A program made the translations under genes and the position numbers. The notes under the pieces are model-generated. The model saw only the letters and a program-made list of their open reading frames with translations. It was not told the DNA's origin and did no database searches. DNA of 64,000 bases from Brachionus plicatilis. Taxonomy: Eukaryota > Rotifera > Eurotatoria > Ploima > Brachionidae. Where the stretch lies: positions 194,654-258,653 of the forward strand of contig QEOQ01000307.1 in assembly GCA_010279815.1 (NCBI GenBank). The letters are read 5' to 3'. Positions within the stretch are counted from its first letter, which is position 1, and each line of letters begins with the position of its first letter. Below are positions 20,449-33,559 of this stretch, in pieces.

Positions 20449-23400
20449 TTATTTTTGAAAATATCTCGACCAGCAATTTGTTATGTCCAGTATAATTGGG
20501 TATTTATTAAGATGTGTTCCAAATGTAAAGCAAACGCCACCACCTCCAATTAAAAGAATATTATTGCGATCAATTAAATGACTCTGATGACAAACAAGCA
20601 TTAAACGGTTTTCGTTGGGTACATCGAACTCTATAGCAGTCCATGTCTGTAAATTTATAAAACATAATCCTGGAGGATTTCCATCAAAATTTGCCCCACC
20701 AACCAATATTAGAGTATCATCAATTACATGACTAGAATGCGAATATCTGGGTAAAACATATCCTTTCATAATTTCCTTCTTAGTAAAAGTTAAAGTTTCA
20801 CTGTTAAATAAAATTATTTCATTTAATGGATTTTCTTGAGCATTTAAGCCGCCTGAGATGATAAGATTTTTTTTCCACTGATTAATGCAAGCTGAATGCC
20901 TGCCAGATATAATGTTTGAGTCGACTTGAATAATTTGTAAATTTTGAGAAGAATCAAAAATATAAGCATCATTTAAAATTGTTGAAGTATTTGTTGATTG
21001 ATCGTAGTATTTTCCGCCATAAATAAATAGACTAGAATCTGAAGTAGGGCACATTAAATGTCTATAACGTGGAATGCTAAGTTCAATACAGTTCAATTCA
21101 ATGTCAGTCTCTTTTATTTCAATATTCTCATCTTTTTCATCATAGAAAATTTTTGTAATCGAATTAAACATCTTGCTCGGATTAGTTCTACCAAAACCTA
21201 TCACTAAACTATCACTTCCAATTGCATTGCAGCTATGAAAAATTCTATCAAGCATTTTATCCGCAGGTAACTTGAGAATTTTAAGTGAATTATTTTTTAG
21301 ATCAAAAACTTCGACCGATGCTAGCCTCAAATGTTTGCAATAAGGATCCGTTGCCAACTCACCAAAACCTCCGAAAACAAATATTTTTGATTTCAAAACG
21401 CCTATCCTGTGTCCAAACCTACTTCCAAATTTAATACTTAAAGCTTTATATGTGCAATAACTTGAATCAAATTTTATCAATGCATTATTATTAGTTAAAT
21501 TTGAAAATGGATAAACATTTTTGACAATTTGAGAGCAAATATCTCCTTTTGTTGCTGTAACTAAGATGTAATGAGAACATTTTAAGTGCCATGGTTCGTA
21601 TTCATCGAACAGTTCCAAGTCATCGATACGGTTTTTTTCTTCGTGGGAAACATAGAACTGATAGAAATCCGATGCCTTTATAGTTGAAACTTCTTTGAAA
21701 CCCTTTTAGTTTTTATAAATAAGCTTTAATTCATTTTTTTTAATGCGAAATCTTAAAAAATAATTTGAAAACTAAATACTAGATAGTAATAAAATTTTAG
21801 TCTTTTGATTTAGAAAATCATTATTTTTGTAACTCTAGTGTAATATTATTTGAACAAAAAATTATTAAAAGACTTTAATAATACAGAAGCGCCATCAAAA
21901 TTCCATCAATATTTGAAACCTATTTGAAACCTATTTGAAACCTATTTGAAATCTTTCCTATTTGAAACCTTTTAGCCAAATCAAAAGGTTTGAGTCGAAC
22001 TTTAGACGAATGCAGCTAAAGTTCGACTTTGAGGCAATCGCTCATAAGCTATAAGCCGTATCCACTTTTGTGTAGAAATTTTTAATTTATTGTAAAATTT
22101 AATTTTTTTAGCATTGAGCTAGATAAAGCTTAATCATTAAATCTTCAGTCATAAAATTTGTACATTTTTTTTAATAATTGAATTTTTTAATTAAGGTTAA
22201 ATTCATAATAACACAGTATTGTACAATGGCCTATAATTTCGCTAGTAGTAAATTTATTTCTTCAATGAGCAGTACATTTTTTTTATAAGCAGATCATAAA
22301 ATAGCTAACTTATTTCTATTTGCCATTATTTTATTTGCAAAAGCTGTTGATTTAATTCTATTAGAAATTAAAAGTTAAGACGTATTAAATAATTAAACAT
22401 TTAATTAATGACTATTTGAAACATAATTTACATGAGTTCTAACTATATTGGAGAATTTTATAGATTTTATTAAAATCAAATCCTAAAATTATTCAAAATT
22501 TGAAAATGACTCAAAACTTAGAATCTCAATCCGAATCAAAATAGATTATCGATCCAGTTTTTAATGAAGGTAAACCATAATGAAGACGAAATTAAAGAAG
22601 CGATTCTGAAAAAGCGATTAGAAGAGAATATCACGTATGAGGTGTTTTAAACTTATTAGATTGTCTTAGAGAAATTAATTCAGGTTTAATTGAGAATTTT
22701 TACATTGTGTGCAAAAGAGATAAAGAAAATGAAATGGATGGGAAGTGCTATTTCAGCTGAATGCACTTCACTGAAAAAAGCCGTCATTTTAATTAATCGT
22801 ACAAATGTCAACGTTATTCTTAATATTCAAAAAGGTACTATGAGATGGCTTCGAAATAAGATAATCAATGGGTTTATCGAATATGTTTGTTGAGTATTAA
22901 AAATGGAATGTTGCAAGTAATTCAGTGAGAACCGAACAAATTGCTAGTTCTACATTGAGTAACTCAATTAGTTTAAAAAAAGAGGCACAAGACGTCCGTG
23001 TAAAGCTTTCTCAAAAAATAAAAACCCAATTAATTTAATTGATCAATGAATGGTTTTGTCCTTTTTCAATTTTTACTCACGTTTCTTTTCATTTTCTTAT
23101 TCTACTTTAGAAAATATTTCTGCTCGTATTTGCTACAATATTTGCTACAATCAGAGTTGTTCATCAAGTCTCAAGTCTCAAGTCATGTCCAAGTCACGAC
23201 TTGACTTGATTTTTTTTTACAGGAAAAAGTTAAAAAGTAACTTGAATTGATGTTTTGTCTGATTTTATTTTAACTAAATTAAAGTTTATGTAAAAATTGA
23301 ATTTAGATTTTTTTTTCTCTAAAATCTCTTTAACGTTTACATTTTTAATTGAATCATTTTATTAACCAAAAAATTATAAATTTATAAAATAATCTTTTGA

Positions 23401-24954
23401 AAAATATAAAAAAAATCGAGTCAAGTTAAGACTTGACTTTTACTCATAAAAAAAATCAAGTCAAGTTTTGACTTGACTTGACTTTTTGGTCGAAAGACTT
23501 GAAAAATAGCGACTTGAGGAACAACTCTGGCTACAATATTTTCTACAATATTTGCTACAATATTTGCTACAATATTTGCTACAATATTTGCTACTAATAA
23601 AAAATAAATCTGCTACTACAATAATTATTATCCATTGTAGAAAATAACATTGAAAATAACATTACAAGATCAATTAAAATTGGATCTTGTAATGTTAAAA
23701 TATATTTAAAAAAAATATTACCATTTGTTCGTATCTGTTTTTTTGCTCATTTTCAAATGGATATTTTAGAATGCATTTTAAAGGTGACCCAAGTTTGGCA
23801 AAATGAGAGCACATAACCTGTCCAAAAGGGTCAAATGGATTTATTTGCTCATAAACAGCTAGAAAACAATTTGAAAAAGTCTCACTTATCCATTTAAGTA
23901 ATCCATTACAGCTTAAAGAAAAAATGGAACATCTTTTAAAATCGATTATATTAAGGTTAAAAGCAATTGAATACCTTTTAACTGACATGTAAGTCATTAC
24001 TACTTCGGATAAAAAAATAGTAGGCGCATTTTCATCATATAGAGAAACTGACTTTAAAATTGCTTCGAGTAGCTCAGTATTTCTCAAATCAATTCCAATA
24101 ATCAAAAGGTTTGAGTTGAGGCTTTGATAAACTTGAATAAAACATTAAAACTCTAATTTAAATAATTAATCACTTAGTAATTACCCTTATTCCCATTTAT
24201 TTCTTTTACTTGGACCAAATCTTGGCACATATTGGACAAAATTTGATTATTCTTGATTAAACTTATTTTACGGTTTATGACATCAGGAAAATCTATCTGT
24301 AAATTAATTGATTTAGAAGCATCATTAGATTACAGTACATTTCTAAACAAAGTATACAGCTCACTCAAGCACATGCTCTAGAGCTGCGTCAAAATGTTCT
24401 AAAGCATGCTCATGCGTAACAAAATTTTTGTTAATCTGAATTGATTATTATATTTTTTATCTTTTTTTCAGAACATAGTCGAGAACGTTCATGAGGATGC
24501 TTTAACTTATAGCTTTCAAAACGGTATACTTTGTTCAGAAACGTATTGTTGATTTCCTCACCTCGATAAAAAGTGCATTATCGAGCAAAGACTGATCCTT
24601 TAAACGAAAAAAAGTTGAATCAAATCCTGCTCCCAAATTGACTATTTGTTTTTTTGTGGATATTTGATTCAAAAAACCCTTGATGGTATAATCTATCATT
24701 TTTGCGCGTATGTAATATCCTCTATTAGAAAAAAAAATGATTTAATTATCTTTTTAAGTGGAAAAAGATTACCGATTAACAAGAGGCGATCGGCGAGCTT
24801 TCTTTCCAGCGAAATGACTGAGGAAATCATCTTTACAATAACCAAGTTGGGCAGTTGAAATTTTACTTAAAACGGATGAGTCATTCGTACCTTGAACGGC
24901 CGAATCATTGCGTATTTTAGGAGATTTTTGATTAATTTTAAAAGCTTCTTCCAT
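20449..24954 (-). CDS. LCMT2: tRNA wybutosine-synthesizing protein 4 (LCMT2/TYW4)
   Basis: Five exons: 24954-24773, 24721-24562, 24296-24185, 24131-23722, 21702-20449; phases agree and give 705 aa. The N-terminal half is an AdoMet-dependent leucine-carboxyl-methyltransferase-type domain: GTNDSSVLSK, RGYYIRA, motif I VNLGAGFDSTFFRL (about residues 88-101), IDFPDV, GIDLRN and AVYEQINPFDPFGQVM. After FDEYEPWHLKCSHY comes a kelch-like half ending LLIGGGGVCFTFGTHLNKYP, as in the family. The enzyme does the last steps of wybutosine synthesis on tRNA-Phe position 37 (methylation and methoxycarbonylation). I chose the ATG at 24954 because its phase fits the first splice. The fourth intron is 2 kb and repeat-filled. 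Confidence 0.93.
21900..22079. repeat. Patchwork of short copies of coding sequence in the LCMT2 intron
   Basis: From left to right: several CTATTTGAAAC units resembling the exon-5 edge at 21695-21709; AATCAAAAGGTTTGAG (21979-21994), identical to 24100-24115 in exon 4; a 12-base inverted repeat, GTCGAACTTTAG; then 73 bases (22007-22079) identical to MBOAT A exon 7 (28508-28580), in the same orientation. Confidence 0.9.
23128..23595. mobile_element. hAT-like MITE (23152-23529) inside a CTACAATATTTG minisatellite
   Basis: Terminal repeats CAGAGTTGTTC and GAACAACTCTG are perfect. They are flanked by GCTACAAT on both sides (23144-23151 and 23530-23537). Subterminal words TCAAGTC/GACTTGA recur many times in both orientations. 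The host sequence is a short tandem array of TTTGCTACAATA, seen on both sides of the insertion, so the 8-bp duplication could partly reflect the array. Confidence 0.75.
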
Positions 24955-25198
24955 TCTAAACAATTCGAATAGCAAGTTTGTGATCAAAATTTGGAATTTA
25001 TTAAATAAAATGACTGGTTGGATGCAAGTAAATTTGTTTAAAATTTATTCTTGAATATTTTTTACATAATTGAAAATATTTATGAATAAGAATTCACATG
25101 GATTGAAATTTGAATCGAAATTAGTTTGAATAAACTTGAACGATTCATTTTATCAGAAGCGGGGAGTTTTAATTCGATTTTTTTTAGATTAGTTTAAT

Positions 25199-25713
25199 GG
25201 CAACTTGAAGTTCATGATCATGTTCAAATGATCAAAATGTAATTCATTATAGTATTAATAAAAATGATGAAATTAGCTTTTATTAATTATATTTAAATTA
25301 AACATAAGATGTTTACTATTTTAATTAAAAAAAAAAACAACTTGTTTTTCTAATTGATTTTTAATTGATTTTTCTAAAATCTTTATTTTGAAAACTAAAA
25401 AGACAAATTTAAAATCCACATAAAGGTTTCCAAATTGTAACTTAAAATGATATTTAAATATTAATTAAAATATGCTTCGACAAAACAAAGTTAAATTTTG
25501 AATTGCAAAGTTTTAAAATATCGATTAAGATTTTATAATTACTTCAGACAAAAATTCATATAATTTTCTATTTAATTAAAGATTAAACAATTTATGTTTA
25601 ATAAAGTTTAGTCATTTATTATTAAAAAAATGATTAATAATACCTTTTTATTAAACTCAAAAACTAAAAATTTTGATTTGAAATTAACATTTGATCATGA
25701 ACTTCAATTTGCC
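25199..25713. mobile_element. 515-bp MITE, complete copy with target duplication
   Basis: 22-base terminal inverted repeats: left GGCAACTTGAAGTTCATGAT, right ATCATGAACTTCAATTTGCC (one mismatch). The flanks are AGTTTAAT at 25191-25198 and 25714-25721, an exact 8-bp duplication. It is colinear with the copy at 48431-48945, which is also 515 bases. It is non-coding. Confidence 0.92.
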
Positions 25714-25721
25714 AGTTTAAT

Positions 25722-25835
25722 AAATTTATTTAATAATAATAATAATATTTTTTAAGAAACGGCAAGTAAGCTTGCGGAGGCGGTCTACTAGGAGGTCGCC
25801 TATGATAGCACATTGCGCTTTGCAAGGAAAATCAC
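25722..25835 (-). mobile_element. LINE/SINE 3' tail fragment
   Basis: On the minus strand, CCTCCTAGTAGACCGCC and GCAAGCTTACTTGCCG are followed by an ATTATT-repeat tail. Similar tails lie at 19930-20050 (+) and 58850-58940 (-). Likely one retroposon family. Confidence 0.5.
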
Positions 25836-26092
25836 AGAAAAAAAAGTCTTAAAATGTTTTTAGAGTCAATAGACATTATTTACAGTACAAAAATAGGAAA
25901 TAATTAGAGGAAACTGAGAGGGGTATATAGTTTAAATTATTTGTAAAATTAAAATTGTTGTGTGGTAATAACCGGTCATGAAAGCATAATTTAAGTTAAA
26001 AATGTGTAAAAATTTATAAAATAAACATTTATTTTAAAAATTTATTTTTCCAATAGTTTTAAAAAATATTTTAATTTAAATTAAACTAAAAT

Positions 26093-27527
<1,435 letters not shown>

Positions 27528-27735
27528 TTTGTCTTTGAAATTTATCTAATAAATGTAAAAATGTGATCAATTTTGAAAAAATTTATAATGTTTTTTTTAA
27601 ATGCTTAGGAAAGCTTTTTAAAAAGGAAAAATTCAAATTTTGGAAATTTATTAAAAAGTTTAAGGTTGTTTAATTTTGAATATCTGCATGTGTTGTATGC
27701 TTTTATTCACAGCTCTCGATCTCTCTTGGGTTGTA

Positions 27736-30075
27736 TTATTTTTGCCAAATTAGCTTTTTTTTTTCGACGGATTTTTTTTTGTAGGGAAAAACTAAAATAC
27801 AGACTAATGAAAAAATATGGATAGCAAAATACCACGATCTTTTGGAAATAAATTAAATAAAGATAATGCTGAGTCAAAATTTTACCTGTAAAATCTAATT
27901 GAGCTGCCAAAATCGAGAAGCACAAATGGCAATGCAACGTAATTAATTGAAACAATCGTTCCAAACCATGTAATTAATGCGTATACTATTTTTGTTACAT
28001 CGCTTTTTTGAAAAATAGGTCTCACATTTTGTCTGATCTAGGGAAAAAAAATAATTTACTCATAATATAAAAATTAAAAATCAAAGAAATTTTATCTTGA
28101 ATAAATCAAGATAAAAATAAAATCTATTAAGCAAAATGATCAGGTAAGAAAAAATCATCAAATAAGCAACTCGATTATTAAAAATTTTTTTAATTTTCAT
28201 AGGATTTATTTTTTGTCTTTGAATTTTTTTGCACGAAAGTTGAATAAGCTTTTGATGCAATTCCTAGATAGTAATTTTTAAAAACGTGGAAAATAAAATA
28301 ATTATTTGGATGAAATTTTAACAAAATAGTTTAAAATTACTCCTCTGCCGGCATAGACCAAAAATGCTGTTGATATAAATGTGCAATAATAACCAAAATA
28401 AAATCCATGCCTAAAATAAAATAAAAAATTTTATTGATTAATTTTAATAATTTTTTTAATTTTGAGTATAATTTCTATTTTTGAATATTACCAAAGAGCA
28501 CTTAATACGAATGCAGCTAAAGTTCGACTTTGAGGCAATCGCTCATAAGCTATAAGCCGTATCCACTTTTGTGTAGAAATATTCCAATTATCAATAAATT
28601 CTTTAATACTTGTACTGGTCTAAAAATACAAAATAATACATTTTAGAATTATTTTCTAATTAATTACCTCTAGTTTTACTATATCTACACTAGAACATAA
28701 ATTCCATTTTGCCTTTCCATTCTCGTCGTATCCATTAAAACCAAGACCGCTAGCATTACAGACCATATCGGCTATCTGCCAAGCTAAATAATATTTGCAT
28801 CTTTGACCTAACGCCGAAATATTCATGTAAAATAATCTATGCCACAAAGACTGATTGTAAACCTCGACTTCTAAAGTAAAAAATTTAAATTAAATATTAG
28901 AAATCTAGATATTTATTTGTATTACCTAAATTTTTTATGGGATCATAAGCAAGAGTAAGTTGATGATAAGCTAGAGCTAAGACCATTAAACCCAAAAGTT
29001 TATTAAGTAAAACAATTTCATTATCAGGCTGCTTAATACTCCCTTTGATTGGAAATTTTAGATGATTTTTCTCATTAATTGAAACCAATTTTAATTTCTT
29101 TGTTTTTAAATAAATTAATTTTAGTTTAATTTGATTATTTTAAACTCAATATCGAAATAAATAAAAGTAAAATGAGTTAAAGTTAAATTTAAAAAACCAA
29201 AATATACCAATTGAAGTTTATATTTAACATTTAAAATTTACTTGGCTTATTAAGATATTATCTCCACTTATAAATTCTTTATAGTCATTATAAAATATCA
29301 ATGGTCCAATTAACACAATTTGAAAGCTAAAGACATATCCAAAAAACTCTACTAGGCTCGGTAACTTCTTAATAAGATTTTTTCTTTGCTTTTCTGTTAG
29401 TTCTGACGAATTTTTTATTCCATCATGATAAAAAAAAGCAAAACTAGTTAGTTTTTGAGTATTGATCATGACAGCACTTAAATGATTTATTTAAACAGAA
29501 ATTTAAAAATTAAATTTACCCCGTAATATCAATTCCATATATGCCATAAAAGTAGACCATACGATAGAAATGTAGAGCACTTAAATGACCCATCAGATAT
29601 ATGAACAGAATTCTAGATAAAGATTTTCTTAAGAATCATAAAATTATTGTCGTCTAGGTTCTTGGCTTAAATAGCTAAGTAAATAAATATTAATGCTAAG
29701 AATCTTGACTTTTTAAAGAATTGTTTTTAAATACATATGAGAATATTTCTTTGGTAAAATAAACAATGCTGAGTACGTAATAAAACTTTGGATAACCAAA
29801 TGAATAATTTGTGGACCGAAGCAAAAGTAAGTGATTGAAATTCCAATTAAAAATGATAGTAAATGTCTCTTAAATGTATTATCTTGGCATGGCTTGAGCC
29901 ATTTTCTGAACAAAACTCCGCAGCAAAACGCCGCTAATTGCGCAATAGCAAAATTAAGCTAAATCAAAATAACAAAACTTTTTTTAAATGAAAATCACAG
30001 ATATCTTACATGATCTAGCGGTATTGATAATTGTGATGCAATACCAGCTAAAGCTAAGGAACCTTGATAAAGCAT
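27736..30075 (-). CDS. MBOAT1/2-type lysophospholipid acyltransferase, paralog A
   Basis: Ten exons: 30075-30010, 29958-29735, 29612-29520, 29476-29242, 29097-28926, 28870-28668, 28619-28492, 28410-28341, 28037-27886, 27838-27736; 481 aa, phases consistent. A multi-pass ER membrane protein that transfers acyl-CoA acyl groups to lysophospholipids. Conserved blocks: IPLDHLNFA, FRKWLKPC, DITG, NTQKLTSFAF, NASGLGFNGYDENG, IDNWN with the conserved Asn (about 344) and LWHGFYFGYY with the catalytic His (about 375). The C-terminus is Lys-rich, consistent with ER retention. The match is closer to MBOAT1/2 than to LPCAT3. A 73-base stretch of exon 7 is duplicated in the LCMT2 intron. Confidence 0.92.
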
Positions 30076-30213
30076 CTATGAATTATAAAAATGTGCTTAG
30101 AAATTTTTTTTATTAAAATAAAATTAAAGGTTTAAAAAGCACATAAGTTGATTGTACATTCCATTTTGTTAAAAATAATCCAAAAATACCAAACCAAATT
30201 GTGAAATTAATCC

Positions 30214-33200
30214 TTAATAGGGTTTTGATTTAAAACTTTTTTTAGGCAGTATTAATATCAAAATTAGAGTTAATATATGACCAATCCAGTAGAATGAACT
30301 AAAAATAAAAGTTAGTATTTTAAAAGCCAAATCAAATTTGGTTTCCATTCATTACTTCAAAAATTTCAGAGACGAGTCCATTGTTAAAACAAAAAATGGC
30401 CCAATCATATATGCTATTGCCAATTGTGTACCAATATAAGTAATAACGGCATAAACTTTTGTCAAAGCATTGTTTCTAAGAAAAACTGGTCTTACATTTT
30501 TTCGAATCTAAAATTTTTAAAATTGAATTTTTTGATAAAAATTTAAAATTCTTACTCCTCTTCCGACATAAATTACGAATGCTGAGAAAAGAAAAGACAA
30601 GTAGTATCCTGGATAAAATCCATGCCATACACAACTAATAATAAATACGCCTAAAGTTTTTCCTTCAGGAAGACGCTCAAACAGAATTCGCCTAAGCCAA
30701 TTATTCGTTTGAATATGCCAATTATCGATCAGATATTTTAAACTAGTACTTGTCTTAGAGAAAATGTCAATAAGCATTTATTTTAAAATAATGATTACTT
30801 CTAGTTCTAAAATTTTGACATTTGTTAATAAGTCCCATTTTGGTTCATCTTTTTCATCATAGCCACTGAAGCCAAAACCACTTGCATTGTTGACTGCATC
30901 GCTTAATGTCCATGGAATGTAATAATACAGACGCTGGCATTCGCATGCCAAATGAAGATACAAAACTCGAAACCAAAATGGTTTATTTAATATTTCAGGC
31001 TCTTGTAAAATTTTTACTAATCTTTTAATAAAATCGCTCAAATTTGATACAGAAATATTTCTTTAACCAGAAAAAACTAAAGAGAATCTTTATCAACTGA
31101 TTTGTAAGATTCCTTTTTGAAAAGAAAATATTTATTTTTGATCTTTTAAGAAATTTTATAATTGATTTTTTACCAATTTTTATGAATCATTGTAGTAATA
31201 ACCCTAAATTATCTATTATTTTTTCAATAATACTGGAGTGCTTTTAATCCGAATTTCTCTGTTAAATTTTTGAATTTCCAGTTTAAGTCATCTATTTAAT
31301 TTATTCAATCTCTCTTAATTGCATGAAGAATCGACATGAGGTTCCGGTTTTATGAAATTTACTACAATTTCTACGAATGCAACATGGTGCACAATTCATA
31401 GTTGCATAAAAAGTAAAAGTCTTGTAATGATGTACAAAATCTGTACAAAATACACTATGCTAGAATATATTGATAATTGATTTTTGCTTAATTTGCAGAA
31501 ATAAAATTATCAGATTTTTTATAGCTTTTTTACGTTATTTTGTAGTGAATTTCACAAAACTTGGTTATCAGTTTTTAAGTTAAATTAAGAAAAAAAAAGC
31601 TAAAACGAGGGCAAATTTACTAATTTTCCATAAACTTGGACACTCTTAATATAAGTATTTTTGAAAATCTTTGTCATAATTTTTTTTCTGTATCTCTTTC
31701 GGCTCTAATTTTTTAATATACCTAATAATGAAATAAATGAATATTTGCTCGTTAATTTAAGAAATAGAATTATCAAAACAATAACGGTTAGAATTTTTTT
31801 AAACAATGCTTTCTACAAAAGTAAATGTTAAAAAAAATAATTTAATTTTTATGACAAAATAATACCTTAACACTTGGATCATTTGATTTCGAAACATTCT
31901 TTGATTTAATAATGAACAAGAAATAAATAACATATTTTCAAAAAAATACTTGATATTTTGCAATATTTGTTCCATCCATAAACTCTTTGAAGTCCTTAAA
32001 ATTACATCCTGGTCCCACTATGATTCCTTAAATATTACTTTTGATATATATTTATCTTTATAAAATTTCAATTATACAGTGCTTTTATAAAGGTGCAGAA
32101 TGGGCTAAATAACGTAATTTTACATTATTTTTAGAAAGCTTACGTAATCTTACGTGACTATTAGTCGACAAGGATAAGTAATTTAACCGAAAATTACATA
32201 AGATTACATTAGAATACGTTAATTTTAATAAAATCGTTCTAAAATGCTAAGGGCCAAAAAAATGAGGACATACCCTAACCGACAAATAGCCACGTAAGAT
32301 TACGTAAGCTTACTAAAAATAATGTAAAATTACGTTATTTAGCCCATTCTGCACCTTTTATAAAAGCAATTTAGAAAGGAATAAAAAGATTAGAAAATTA
32401 TAAAGTCTTTTTAAAATAAATAAATGCTAATTTTGGATTAATTTTAATAATAAAAAATTATCCAAAATAGCTTAAATAATATTTTAAATTAAGATATTTA
32501 AAAAACTAATTATTACTAATCTTCACTCATAATACAAATTTTTTATCTAATGAAATTTAGATAATGAATTAAAAAGCTTTAAATTGAAATTTTAAAAGTT
32601 GAATGGCATGTTTGTTAGGATCTAATGTATTGCTTATTCATAAGTATTTAAAAAGCAAATTTTGGTTCTTAAATCTGATTTAATCGATTTCATAATATTT
32701 TATTTTTTAAGAAAATTAAAAAAATTTGAAAAATTAACAAATCTTTTAAAAAAAAATTTTTTAATAATAAGAAATTAAAAAATTATAAATTAAACAGAAT
32801 TTTAAATTATTACCTTGAAAATGAAATAAATAACTATAGTATTCAATTATTCCTGGCAATTTTCTTTATTTGATTGTATTATACTATTAATTTGAAAAAT
32901 TTAGTTTAATTGTAATTACGTTAAGGCATTAGATTTTTGGTATGCATTTAAATTTTGTTCCGATTTTGCTCCATCTGCATATGAAAAGGCAATATATGTT
33001 ATTTTTTGAACAAATATCATCATAGGACTAAAAATCAATATAATTGATATATAGGTAAAACATACTTTTCATAACAATCATTTACCTTGTTATATCAAAT
33101 TTTTTCTGACCATAAAAGTTAATTTGAAAATATAAATGCACAAAGCTTAAATAAATTATTGTGAACACAAAAACTATTCTTCAAAATCAAAAAAAGATTA

Positions 33201-33559
33201 GAAAATTGGCTCAAAAATCTTTAAAAATATTACAGATGAACATAATTTCTTGAACATATATTCAATATACAGTGAGAAAATATGGAAACTATAATGAGAT
33301 GTACAAAATCGCTTTCAAATACAAAATATCCTAAGTAAAGACCGAAGCAAGTAGCTATTAATTGTCGTTTGAAAATATTATTCGGACAAGCTGGAAAAAT
33401 TCGTCGGAATAGCAGGCCTGCTATTAAAGCTATCAGTTGAGAAAAAATAAACTTAGACTGGCAAAAATTATAAGAGTAAATAAAATAAATGGTATTTATT
33501 TCAGTTTTTACTTGGTCAAACTCCAAACCAAAATTATCGATCAATAGCTTTAAGACCAT
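30214..33559 (-). CDS. MBOAT1/2-type acyltransferase, paralog B, conserved Asn replaced
   Basis: Twelve exons: 33559-33512, 33457-33234, 33178-33086, 33027-32920, 32863-32814, 32026-31950, 31898-31866, 31812-31722, 31016-30799, 30753-30556, 30507-30356, 30298-30214; 458 aa, phases consistent. Blocks: PMMIFVQKITYIAFSYADG, GIIVGPGC, NASGFGFSGYDE and VWHGFYPGYY (His about 358). In the block that normally reads DNWN it reads DNWH (residue about 327), so the near-invariant MBOAT Asn is His. The frame is otherwise intact, so it may be an inactive or altered enzyme under constraint. The acceptor at 31016 was chosen on phase; an exon starting slightly earlier would break the frame. A MITE sits in the intron at 32092-32355. 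Confidence 0.85.
32092..32355. mobile_element. Long-TIR MITE in an MBOAT B intron
   Basis: Arms of about 65 bases mirror each other: GGTGCAGAATGGGCTAAATA at the left and TATTTAGCCCATTCTGCACC at the right, continuing through ACGTAATTTTACATTATTTT. It is flanked by TTTTATAAA at 32083-32091 and 32356-32364, a 9-bp duplication. Non-coding. Confidence 0.88.

Noticed and set aside
22690..22893. 67-codon ORF in the LCMT2 intron
   Set aside because: No recognisable family, a non-ATG start, and stops just upstream in all frames. Probably transposon debris.
30214..33559. MBOAT B as a frameshifted pseudogene
   Set aside because: An upstream acceptor for the 31 kb exon would hit a stop, but the acceptor at 31016 is in phase and gives a continuous 458-codon frame with paralog-sized exons.
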